A stretch of DNA of 34,901 nucleotides from Chloroflexota bacterium. Its GTDB lineage: Bacteria > Chloroflexota > Dehalococcoidia > UBA2979. The translations under genes were made by a program, and so were the position numbers. The DNA is taken from the NCBI GenBank assembly GCA_009840965.1, contig VXMT01000226.1, positions 1,930 through 36,830 on the forward strand. The letters run 5' to 3'. Shown piece by piece: positions 9,275 to 16,990 of the stretch (its first letter is position 1; each line of letters begins with the position of its first letter). The notes beneath the pieces are model-generated. The model was not told the origin of the DNA and did no database searches. It saw only the letters and a program-made list of their open reading frames with translations.

Positions 9275-11578
9275 ATGGTCGCCACAGACAAGCCGTACGA
9301 GGTGATCGGAACCCGCCCCGTCCGCCACGATGGAGCCGACAAGGTGACCGGACGCGCGCAGTACGGCGCCGACGTGCGGCTGCCGCGCATGCTCTACGGC
9401 CGCGTCAAGCGCAGCCCCGTCGCGCATGCGCGCCTGATCAGCATCGACACCTCGAAGGCGGAAGCCCTCGAGGGCGTACAGGCCGTGATCACGGCCGCCG
9501 ACATGCCGGACCCCGGCGACCGCATCGTCTCGACGATCCGCGGCCTGACGCCGCTGCGCTGGCTGCGCGGCTTCCTGCTCGCCAACGAGAAGCTGCTCTT
9601 CCGCGGCCACCCGATCGCCGCCGTCTGCGCCACTGACCCGCACATCGCCGAGGACGCCATCGACCTGATCGAGGTCGAGTACGAGGAGCTGCCGCCCGTG
9701 CTCGACGTGCAGGAGGCGATGTCCGAGGCGGCCCCGGTGCTGCTCGAGGACCTGCGCACCGAAGTGCTGGCGCAGGCCGCCTACAACTCCCCGGGTGATG
9801 CGGCGACCGACCAGCAGACCAACATCGCCAAGCACCTCGTGATGGAGCTCGGCGACACCGGGGCGGGCTTCGCCGAGGCGGACATCGTCCTCGAGGGCGA
9901 GTACGGCACGACGATGGCCCACCAGGGCTACATCGAGCCGCACGCCTCGACGGCGATGTGGCAGCAGGACGGCGAGCTGATCGTCTGGACCTCGACGCAG
10001 GGCGCCTTCGGCATCCGTGACAACCTCTCGATGATCCTCGATCTGCCCGTCTCGCAGGTGAAGGTGATCCCGACGGAGATCGGCGGCGGCTTCGGCGGCA
10101 AGCTGAAGCTCTACTACGAGCCGCTCGCGGCGCTGCTCTCCCGCAAGACCGGCCACCCGGTCAAGATGCAGATGACCCGCACCGAGGTCCTCGAGGCGAG
10201 CGGCCCGACCTCCGGGACGCACCACCGCGTGAAGATCGGCGCGAAGAACGACGGCACGATCACCGCCGTCGAGGGCCACTTCGCCTACGAGGCCGGCGCC
10301 TACCCGGGCTCGCCCTACGTCGCCGGCGCGCGCTGCGCCTTCGGCCCCTACGACATCCCCAACCAGTTCGTCGAGGCCTGGGACGTCGTCCTCAACAAGC
10401 CGCAGGTCGCCGCCTATCGCGCGCCCGGCGCGCCCTCCTCGGAGTTCGCGGTCGAGTCGCTGCTCGACGATCTGGCCGAGCGGCTGGAAATGGACCCGAT
10501 GGACCTCCGGCTCAAGAACTCCGCCGTCGACGGCACGCGCCGCACCGACGGCGCCACGTTCGGCTCGATCGGCGCCCGGGAGGTGATGGAGGAGATCAAG
10601 AACAGCGAGCACTACCGCTCCGAGCTGCAGGGCGAGAACCGCGGCCGCGGCGTCGCGATGGGCTTCTGGTTCAACGGCGGTAACGAGTCCAGCGCCTACG
10701 CCAACGTCAACGCCGACGGCACGGTCAGCCTCGTCACCGGCTCGGTGGACATCGGCGGCCAGCGCGCCGCGCTGGCGATGACGCTCGCGGAGACGCTCGG
10801 CCTCACGGCAGAGGACGTGCACCCCTCGGTGGCGTCGGACACGGACTCGATCGGCTTCACCGGCAACACCGGCGGCAGCCGCACCACCTTCGCGACCGGC
10901 TGGGCCGCCTACGAGGCGGCGATGGACATCCGCCGCCAGCTCGAGGAGCGCGCCGCACAGATTTGGGAGTGCGAGCGCGACGACGTGAGCTACGGCGACG
11001 ACGGCGTGATTCGCGGCCCCGCGGACGACGACGGCAACGAGCGCTCCCTGACCTTCAAGGAGATCGCGGGGCAGCTCGGTATGACCGGCGGGATGATCCA
11101 GGGCCGCGCCAACGTCAAGCCCACGACCGTCGGGCCGGCCTTCGCCGGGCACATCGTCGACGTCGAGGTCGACCCGGAGACGGGCAAGGTCGACATCCTG
11201 CGCTACACCGCGGTGCAGGACGTGGGCACGGCCGTCCACCCCTCGTACGTCGAGGGCCAGATCCAGGGCGGCGTCCAGCAGGGCGTCGGCATGGCGCTGA
11301 GCGAGGGCTACGACTTCGACGAGACCGGCCGCATGCGCAACGCGAGCCTGCTCGACTACCGCATGCCGACCGCGCTCGACCTGCCGATGATCGAGACGAT
11401 CCTCGTCGAGGTGCCGAATCCCGGCCACCCCTACGGCGTGCGCGGCGTCGGCGAGGTGCCGATCGTGCCGCCGCTGGCGGCCGTCGCCAACGCGATCGAG
11501 GACGCGATCGGCGTGCGCATGAGCAAGCTGCCCGCCACGCCCGACGCGATCCTCGCGGAGCTCTACCCGGAGGAGTAG
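9275..11578 (+). CDS. Xanthine dehydrogenase-family molybdopterin-binding (large) subunit
   Basis: ATG preceded by aaggag; VRHDGADKVTGRAQYGADV, GGGFGGKLKLYYEPLAALLSRKTGHPVKM, AYRAPGAP, GVGEVPIVPPLAAVANAI. Confidence 0.92.
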   Translation: MVATDKPYEVIGTRPVRHDGADKVTGRAQYGADVRLPRMLYGRVKRSPVAHARLISIDTSKAEALEGVQAVITAADMPDPGDRIVSTIRGLTPLRWLRGFLLANEKLLFRGHPIAAVCATDPHIAEDAIDLIEVEYEELPPVLDVQEAMSEAAPVLLEDLRTEVLAQAAYNSPGDAATDQQTNIAKHLVMELGDTGAGFAEADIVLEGEYGTTMAHQGYIEPHASTAMWQQDGELIVWTSTQGAFGIRDNLSMILDLPVSQVKVIPTEIGGGFGGKLKLYYEPLAALLSRKTGHPVKMQMTRTEVLEASGPTSGTHHRVKIGAKNDGTITAVEGHFAYEAGAYPGSPYVAGARCAFGPYDIPNQFVEAWDVVLNKPQVAAYRAPGAPSSEFAVESLLDDLAERLEMDPMDLRLKNSAVDGTRRTDGATFGSIGAREVMEEIKNSEHYRSELQGENRGRGVAMGFWFNGGNESSAYANVNADGTVSLVTGSVDIGGQRAALAMTLAETLGLTAEDVHPSVASDTDSIGFTGNTGGSRTTFATGWAAYEAAMDIRRQLEERAAQIWECERDDVSYGDDGVIRGPADDDGNERSLTFKEIAGQLGMTGGMIQGRANVKPTTVGPAFAGHIVDVEVDPETGKVDILRYTAVQDVGTAVHPSYVEGQIQGGVQQGVGMALSEGYDFDETGRMRNASLLDYRMPTALDLPMIETILVEVPNPGHPYGVRGVGEVPIVPPLAAVANAIEDAIGVRMSKLPATPDAILAELYPEE

Positions 11579-11625
11579 GCCGGCCGGAGGGCCAGCCGCC
11601 TGGTCGCCGCTCGGCGGGAGTTGCG

Positions 11626-12585
11626 ATGTACCTGAACGAGTTCGCGCCGGACCTTGACGCCCTCGACATGACGGGCGCCGAGGAGTTCGAGAGCCTGCTG
11701 CGGAGCGCGAGCGATCTCGGGATCCCGCATGACCGCGACGTGCGCTACGTCTCGCGTAACACCGTGGTGCAGCGGCAGCGCTTCCACTTCCTGGAGTGGG
11801 GCGACCCGGCCGGCCCGCCGCTGCTGCTGTTGCACGGCGGCAACCAGTCCTCGCACTCATGGGACCTCGTGAGCCTCCACCTCGCCGATCGCTACCGCGT
11901 GCTGGCGCTCGACCAGCGCGGGCACGGCGACAGCGAGTGGGCGCGCGACGCCGCCTACGGCATCGGCCACATGGCCGAGGACGCGATCGCCTTCATCGCG
12001 CAGCAGGGCCTCGATCAGCCGATCATGATGGGTCACTCGATGGGCGGACGCGTCACCATGGAAGTGCTGAAGCGCCGCCCGGGCATCGCCCGCGCCGCCG
12101 TCTTCGTCGATGTCGGCCCGGTGATCAGCGGCCCGGGCACGCAGGCGATCCGCAACTTCATCCAGCGCAACGTCGAGTTCGACGACCTTGAAGCGTTCAT
12201 CGACCGGGTCGCGGAGTACGACCCGTACCGCACGCGCGAGCACATCACGCGCACGGTCCGCTACAACCTGATCCGGCGCGCCGACGGCCGCTACATCGCG
12301 AAGTCCGACCGCATCCTGCACGACCCCGGCTTCCGCCGCGTTCGCGAGGGCGACGGCGTCCCGCTGAGCATCGGCCTCGAGGTGGTGCGGGGCTTCGACC
12401 TCCCGGCGCTCGTGATCCGCGGGGGCGACTCGAACGTGCTGACCGAGCAGGGCGCGGAGGAGTTCGCGGCGGCGATGCCTCAGGGGCAACTGCAGACCGT
12501 GCCGGACTGCGGACATAACGTTCACTCCCAGAACACGCCCGGCTTCCTCGAAGCGGTGACGCCGTTCCTCGACGCGCTGACGTAG
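11626..12585 (+). CDS. Alpha/beta hydrolase
   Basis: Internal ATG of ORF 10963..12585; LLLLHGGNQSSHSWD, LDQRGHGDSEW, MMGHSMGGRVTME nucleophile elbow, C-terminal DCGHNVH. Confidence 0.88.
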   Translation: MYLNEFAPDLDALDMTGAEEFESLLRSASDLGIPHDRDVRYVSRNTVVQRQRFHFLEWGDPAGPPLLLLHGGNQSSHSWDLVSLHLADRYRVLALDQRGHGDSEWARDAAYGIGHMAEDAIAFIAQQGLDQPIMMGHSMGGRVTMEVLKRRPGIARAAVFVDVGPVISGPGTQAIRNFIQRNVEFDDLEAFIDRVAEYDPYRTREHITRTVRYNLIRRADGRYIAKSDRILHDPGFRRVREGDGVPLSIGLEVVRGFDLPALVIRGGDSNVLTEQGAEEFAAAMPQGQLQTVPDCGHNVHSQNTPGFLEAVTPFLDALT

Positions 12586-12673
12586 CGACCTCTGCGAAAC
12601 CCCCTCCTCAGGGCAGCGAGCGCATCCCTTCCGGTCCCCTCTCCCCGAGGGAGAGGGTTAGGGTGAGGGAGGG
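12583..12673. repeat. Dispersed palindromic (REP-like) repeat, copy 1
   Basis: tagcgacctctgcg...ggcagcgagcg...ccggtcccctctccccgagggagagggt; closely matches 34691..34760. Confidence 0.75.
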
Positions 12674-12726
12674 TCGCCCTCCAGGATTGCGTTGTGCCAT
12701 CGGGGCTCTCGGAGGTGCGCGGGAGT

Positions 12727-12773
12727 CCTCCCCCTCACCCCCGCCCTCTCCCCAGGGAGAGGGAGCCGGATCG
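12727..12773. repeat. Inverted arm of the same repeat family (REPIN/MITE-like partner)
   Basis: ctccccctcacccccgccctctccccagggagaggga approximates the reverse complement of 12635..12668. Confidence 0.65.
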
Positions 12774-12833
12774 GGCTTGTGGGAGCTTCGCAACGGTCCC
12801 GCGTTGCGACGCGGCCGGACGCCGGACAGCAAG

Positions 12834-12856
12834 AAGGCCGCCCGACGGGCGGCCTT
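12834..12856 (-). terminator. Candidate intrinsic terminator downstream of the LLM oxidoreductase gene
   Basis: aaggccgcccgacgggcggcctt near-perfect palindrome between convergent gene ends. Confidence 0.6.
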
Positions 12857-12878
12857 CGTTGCGAGGTCTGCGAGGTGT

Positions 12879-14096
12879 CTAGCGCGCGTCCGGGTCGAAC
12901 TCGGGAATGAGCTCGCCGGTGAGCCGGATGCTCTTCATGATCGCCTCGTGTGGAAGCGCGCCGACCTGGTGGAAGGACATCAGGCGGTCGATGCCGGCGT
13001 CCTGGTAGACCTTCATCCCTTCGCGAACCTGGTCCTGGCTGCCGACGATCAGCGAGTGCTGCTTGGAGAGCACCTCCCAGACCTCCTCGGGGGTGACTTC
13101 CTCACCCTCCATCACCTTGGCGACGATCAACTGCGCCTCGGTCACCGCGTCGTCGGCGTGCTCACGCAGGAACTGGCCGGTGAGGCCGCCGCCCGCCGGG
13201 TCGGCCGCCGCCGCCTCCAGCTCCCTGGCGGTGAGCACGAAGGACTCCTTCGCCTCGAAGAAGGTGAAGGCGCCGTTGGTGTACCAGGCGGCCGCGTCGG
13301 CGGCGCCGTTCTCCATCGCCTGCTGCTCGCTCTCGGCGGCGTGCACGAAGGTGAAGAAGGCAACTTGATCGTTGATCTCCTCGCCCACCGGCTCGCACTC
13401 CTTGATCGCGTCGCGGTAGAGGCCGATCCACTCAGCGACCTGGTCGAGCGAGGCCCAGAGCGTGACGCCGAGGGCGCCGACGCCGTTGCGGCCCGCCTGC
13501 TCGAACGAGGTCGGGCTGGAGCAGGCCTGCCAGAGCTTCGGGTGCGGCTTCTGGTAGGGCTTCGGGATGATCGAGACGTTGTTGATCTCGTAGAAGTCGC
13601 TCTTCCACGAGAAGTCGTCGCTGGTCCACATCTTCGGGATCATCTCGAAGGCTTGCTGCATCTGGTCGCGCGTGTCGTCGGGGTCGATGTTGAAGGTGCG
13701 CCACTCAGGGATGGTGGAGCGGGCGAGGCCGAGTTCGAAGCGGCCGTTGCTGACGTGGTCCAGGAAGGCGGCGCGCTCCGCAACCCGGATCGGGTGGTTG
13801 AAGCGGAAGGGGGAGAGCACGGCGGAGTGGCCGACGCGCAGGTTCTGCGTGTTGGCGGCGATGTTGGTGAGCATGATCTCCGGCGCCGAGCTGTAGCTGA
13901 ACTCGACGGCGGTGTGGTGCTCCACCTCCCACCAGATGCCGTAACCCATCTCGTCGGCGAGCTTCGCCTGCGCGAGGGTCTCCTCAAACAGCCGATGCTC
14001 ATGGTTCTCGACGTCGGGGCCCCAGAGCTCCTTCGGTTGCTGCATCTCGGAGAAGATGTCGACCTTCACTCGCTGCTCCTTCTTCGCTCTCGCCAT
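12879..14096 (-). CDS. LLM class flavin-dependent oxidoreductase (luciferase-like monooxygenase)
   Basis: MARAKKEQRVKVDIFSEMQ...LADEMGYGIWWEVEHH...EIMLTNIAANTQNLRVGHSAVLSPFRFNHPIRVAERAAFLDHVSNGRFELGLARS. Confidence 0.9.
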   Translation of the reverse strand: MARAKKEQRVKVDIFSEMQQPKELWGPDVENHEHRLFEETLAQAKLADEMGYGIWWEVEHHTAVEFSYSSAPEIMLTNIAANTQNLRVGHSAVLSPFRFNHPIRVAERAAFLDHVSNGRFELGLARSTIPEWRTFNIDPDDTRDQMQQAFEMIPKMWTSDDFSWKSDFYEINNVSIIPKPYQKPHPKLWQACSSPTSFEQAGRNGVGALGVTLWASLDQVAEWIGLYRDAIKECEPVGEEINDQVAFFTFVHAAESEQQAMENGAADAAAWYTNGAFTFFEAKESFVLTARELEAAAADPAGGGLTGQFLREHADDAVTEAQLIVAKVMEGEEVTPEEVWEVLSKQHSLIVGSQDQVREGMKVYQDAGIDRLMSFHQVGALPHEAIMKSIRLTGELIPEFDPDAR

Positions 14097-14192
14097 CGCC
14101 GCCCGAGCGCGCCGGCGAGCCGTGTGCCGCAGGCCAGCATCGGGACGAATACCGCGAGTGTCAAACGGGGCGGGGAGGGCAGCGCACAGCAA

Positions 14193-14217
14193 GGGGGCTG
14201 CCACACCGGCAGCCCCC
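14193..14217 (-). terminator. Candidate intrinsic terminator downstream of crotonase paralogue 3
   Basis: gggggctgcc-acacc-ggcagccccc: 10-bp stem, 5-nt loop, just past the stop at 14247. Confidence 0.6.
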
Positions 14218-14246
14218 TGCGTTGTGGCCTCGGATGGCCTCGCGCG

Positions 14247-15023
14247 CTAGCGGCCCTTGAAGACCGGCTTGCGCTTCTCGGCGAAGGCGACGGCGGCCTC
14301 GCGGGTGTCCTCGAGCGACATGAGCCCGTCGAGGGCCTGCGGGAAGGCGATGTTGGACTGGTAGGTGTTCGGGCGCGGGCGCGCCATCATCAGCTGCTGC
14401 TTCGTGACCTGGACGTGCACCGGCGGCAGCGCCGCGATCTCCTCGGCGATGTCCATCGCCGTCGACATCAGCTCGGACTCCGGCACGACGTGGTTGATGA
14501 TGCCCAGCTCGTAGGCGCGCTGCGCGTCGAACTGGTGACCTCGGATCACGATCTCGGAGCCCGGCAGCCAGTAGAGGTTCTGCAGGATCACGAACAGCGC
14601 AGGGCCAATGATCCCCGTCGGAATCTCCGACATCGCGAAGCGCGCGCCCTCGGCCGCGACGCAGATGTCGGAGCCGCAGACAATGTAGAAGCCCGCGCCC
14701 CAGGCGCCGCCCTGCACGGCGGTGATGATCGGCTTGTCGGTCTCGGGCACGCCGTAGAAGCCCATCTTGGCGACGGGGGCGTCCGGGTTGCTGATCTCGG
14801 GGCGGCCCCCGGCCTGCTCGCGGATGTCGCGGCCCGCCGAGAAGATGCGACCCTCGCCGCTAACGACGGCGATGCGCAGATCAGAGTCGTTCTCGAACTC
14901 GTACCACGCCTGGTTGAGGTCATGGCGGATCTGGGCGCCGATCGCGTTCAGGCGTTCCGGCCGGTTGAGGCGGATGTGATAGATGTGGCCGAGCTTCTCG
15001 ACCTTGAGGAATTGCAGATCCAC
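14247..15023 (-). CDS. Crotonase family protein, paralogue 3
   Basis: 258 aa; LNRPERLNAIG, GRIFSAGRDIREQ, GGAWGAGFYIVCGSDICV, VQVTKQQLMMARPRP shared with paralogue 1. Confidence 0.9.
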   Translation of the reverse strand: MDLQFLKVEKLGHIYHIRLNRPERLNAIGAQIRHDLNQAWYEFENDSDLRIAVVSGEGRIFSAGRDIREQAGGRPEISNPDAPVAKMGFYGVPETDKPIITAVQGGAWGAGFYIVCGSDICVAAEGARFAMSEIPTGIIGPALFVILQNLYWLPGSEIVIRGHQFDAQRAYELGIINHVVPESELMSTAMDIAEEIAALPPVHVQVTKQQLMMARPRPNTYQSNIAFPQALDGLMSLEDTREAAVAFAEKRKPVFKGR

Positions 15024-15185
15024 GTTGACTCCTCGAGTGCTAGATCCTCGCTGCGTGCGGACTCTAGCACATCGCCGCGCTTCGGGCGCAGCGAGGGCGC
15101 GCTTGCGTTATTCGCGGGTGTGCCGACAATAGGCGGCGCCGGTTCGACGGCGGACGCCGCGCCGGACGCCCGTACGGAAGCTGTT

Positions 15186-15206
15186 GGGCGCACGCGTGGT
15201 GCGCCC
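15186..15206. promoter_or_regulatory. Perfect inverted repeat immediately upstream of sodN
   Basis: gggcgcac-gcgtg-gtgcgccc, 8-bp arms, 5-nt spacer, ending 17 nt before the GTG start at 15224. Confidence 0.45.
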
Positions 15207-15223
15207 GCGAAGGGAGCCCAGAC

Positions 15224-15670
15224 GTGCACCTCCTCTCCGACCTTTTGCGCCCTCGCCGCCTCGCCGAGGCCCACTGCGACGGCCCCTGCGGCATCTACGA
15301 TCCGGCGTCGGCGCGCATCGCCGCCGAGGCCGTGCTCTCGATGGCGCAGAAGATCGTCGCCCTCGGCGACGCCGACGACGCGGCGACGAACAACACGCGC
15401 TCCCGCTTCACGGCGATCAAGGAGGAGCAGGCGGAGCTGGCCAAGCGCGAGCTGAACATCCTCTGGACGGACTACTTCAACCCGGAGCGCACCGCCGACT
15501 ACCCGGACCTCTGGCAGACCTTTTGGAACGCCGCCAAGCTCTGCTCCCGCAACAAGACGGAGCTGAGCGTCGAGGCCGGCGAGCAACTGCTCGCGACCAT
15601 CGAGGAGATCCACAACGTCTTCTGGGCCACCAAGGGCCGCGACGACGTTCCGTTCTACCTGGCGGTCTAG
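15224..15670 (+). CDS. sodN: Nickel-containing superoxide dismutase
   Basis: GTG start; short leader then HCDGPCGIYDPASARIAAEAVLSMAQKI, the Ni-hook motif; adjacent SodX-type peptidase. Confidence 0.93.
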   Translation: MHLLSDLLRPRRLAEAHCDGPCGIYDPASARIAAEAVLSMAQKIVALGDADDAATNNTRSRFTAIKEEQAELAKRELNILWTDYFNPERTADYPDLWQTFWNAAKLCSRNKTELSVEAGEQLLATIEEIHNVFWATKGRDDVPFYLAV

Positions 15671-15703
15671 CCGGACCACTCGCCCGGCGACCCGAGGTCA
15701 ACT

Positions 15704-16135
15704 GTGCGCGGCCTCGCGCTCGCCCTCGCCTGTGGCGCGGGGGCGGGCGCGCTCATGTGGTTCGTCCCGCACCTCGCGGGGCGCTTCACCCGCTACGCGA
15801 TCGCGGGCGAGAGCATGCTGCCGACGCTGCAGCCGGGCGACTGGGTGATCGTCGACCGCCGCGCCTGGGCGCACGACGAGCCGCGCGAGGGCGAGATCGC
15901 GCTCGCCCGCGACCCGCGCGACCCTGGCCGCACGCTCGTGAAGCGCATCCGCGTGCGTGAGCCCGGGGGCGACCTCTGGCTGCTCGGCGACAACTCGCGG
16001 CGCAGCACGGACAGCCGCACGCTCGGCGCCTTCCCGCCGGAGGCCTTGCTCGGCCGCGTACGCTGGCGCTACTGGCCTCCGCCGCTGGGCGAGCCCGCGT
16101 CGGGGCCGCGGAGGGCGACGGCGGAGCGCGCGTGA
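15704..16135 (+). CDS. sodX: Ni-type SOD maturation protease, S26 signal-peptidase-like
   Basis: IAGESMLPTLQPGDWVIVDR (Ser), RTLVKRIRV (Lys), GDNSRRSTDSRTLG; directly downstream of sodN. Confidence 0.85.
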   Translation: MRGLALALACGAGAGALMWFVPHLAGRFTRYAIAGESMLPTLQPGDWVIVDRRAWAHDEPREGEIALARDPRDPGRTLVKRIRVREPGGDLWLLGDNSRRSTDSRTLGAFPPEALLGRVRWRYWPPPLGEPASGPRRATAERA

Positions 16136-16902
16136 AACTCGCCACCTGGAACGTCAACTCGGTGCGGGCGCGGATGCCGCGCCTGCTCGAGTTCCTCGCC
16201 GTGCACGAGCCGGACGTCGTCTGCCTGCAGGAGACGAAGACCGCCCCCGGAGACTTTCCCGCCGGCGCGCTGCGCGAGGCCGGCTACGAGGCCGCCGACG
16301 AGTCCGGCGGGCGCTGGGCGGGCGTCGCCATCCTCGCCCGCGAGGATCACGCGATCGAGGACGTGGCCCGCGGGCTGCCCGGCAGCCCGCTCCCGGAGGA
16401 CGCCCGCTGGATCGAGGCGACCGTCGCCGGCGTGCGCGCCGTCAGCGTCTATGTCGTCAACGGCCGCGCCCTCGACGACCCGATGTACGAGGCGAAGCTC
16501 GCCTTCCTCGACGCGATGGCCGAGCGCGCCGAAGCGCTCGCGGACCATCCGCTCGTGATCGCCGGCGACTTCAACATCGCGCGGGCCGACATGGATGTCT
16601 GGGATCCCGCCGCCTTCGAGGGCGCGACGCACACGAGCGCGCCGGAGCGCGAGCGCCTCGAGGCGCTGCTCGGGGCTGGGCTGGCCGACGCCTTCCGCGT
16701 TGTCGAGCCGGAGACGGTGCAGCACACCTGGTGGGACTACCGGCAGGGGCACTTCCACCGCGGCATGGGGATGCGCATCGATCTCGCCCTCGTAAGCCAG
16801 CAGCTCGCCGGGCGGCTGCGCGCCGCGGGCATCGATCGCGACTTCCGCAAGGGCCCGAAGCCCTCCGACCACGCGCCGGTGCTGTTCGAGTTCGAGGACT
16901 GA
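16132..16902 (+). CDS. xth: Exodeoxyribonuclease III family (AP endonuclease)
   Basis: MKLATWNVNSVRARMPRLLEFL, VVCLQETK, VIAGDFNIA, SDHAPV; GTG start overlaps sodX stop (gtga). Confidence 0.92.
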   Translation: MKLATWNVNSVRARMPRLLEFLAVHEPDVVCLQETKTAPGDFPAGALREAGYEAADESGGRWAGVAILAREDHAIEDVARGLPGSPLPEDARWIEATVAGVRAVSVYVVNGRALDDPMYEAKLAFLDAMAERAEALADHPLVIAGDFNIARADMDVWDPAAFEGATHTSAPERERLEALLGAGLADAFRVVEPETVQHTWWDYRQGHFHRGMGMRIDLALVSQQLAGRLRAAGIDRDFRKGPKPSDHAPVLFEFED

Positions 16903-16990
16903 GGACAGGCCGGATGGTCGCATCGCATCGGCGCCGCGCCGTATCCTGCGCCTCACCAGCCACCGGGTGTGTAGCGATCGGATGTGCACG

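Noticed and set aside
9275-11578. Carbon monoxide dehydrogenase (CoxL)
   Set aside because: Lacks the form I AYRCSFR loop and has no CoxM/CoxS neighbours; called only as XDH-family large subunit.
7865-11860. 1331-aa minus-strand ORF
   Set aside because: Only 7865..9061 is the CaiB CoA transferase; the rest is antisense to the molybdenum hydroxylase and hydrolase, with low-complexity Ala/Arg/Val/Asp-rich translation typical of stop-poor high-GC DNA.
12663-15455. 930-aa plus-strand ORF
   Set aside because: Antisense to the LLM oxidoreductase and crotonase 3; low-complexity translation and no recognisable motifs.
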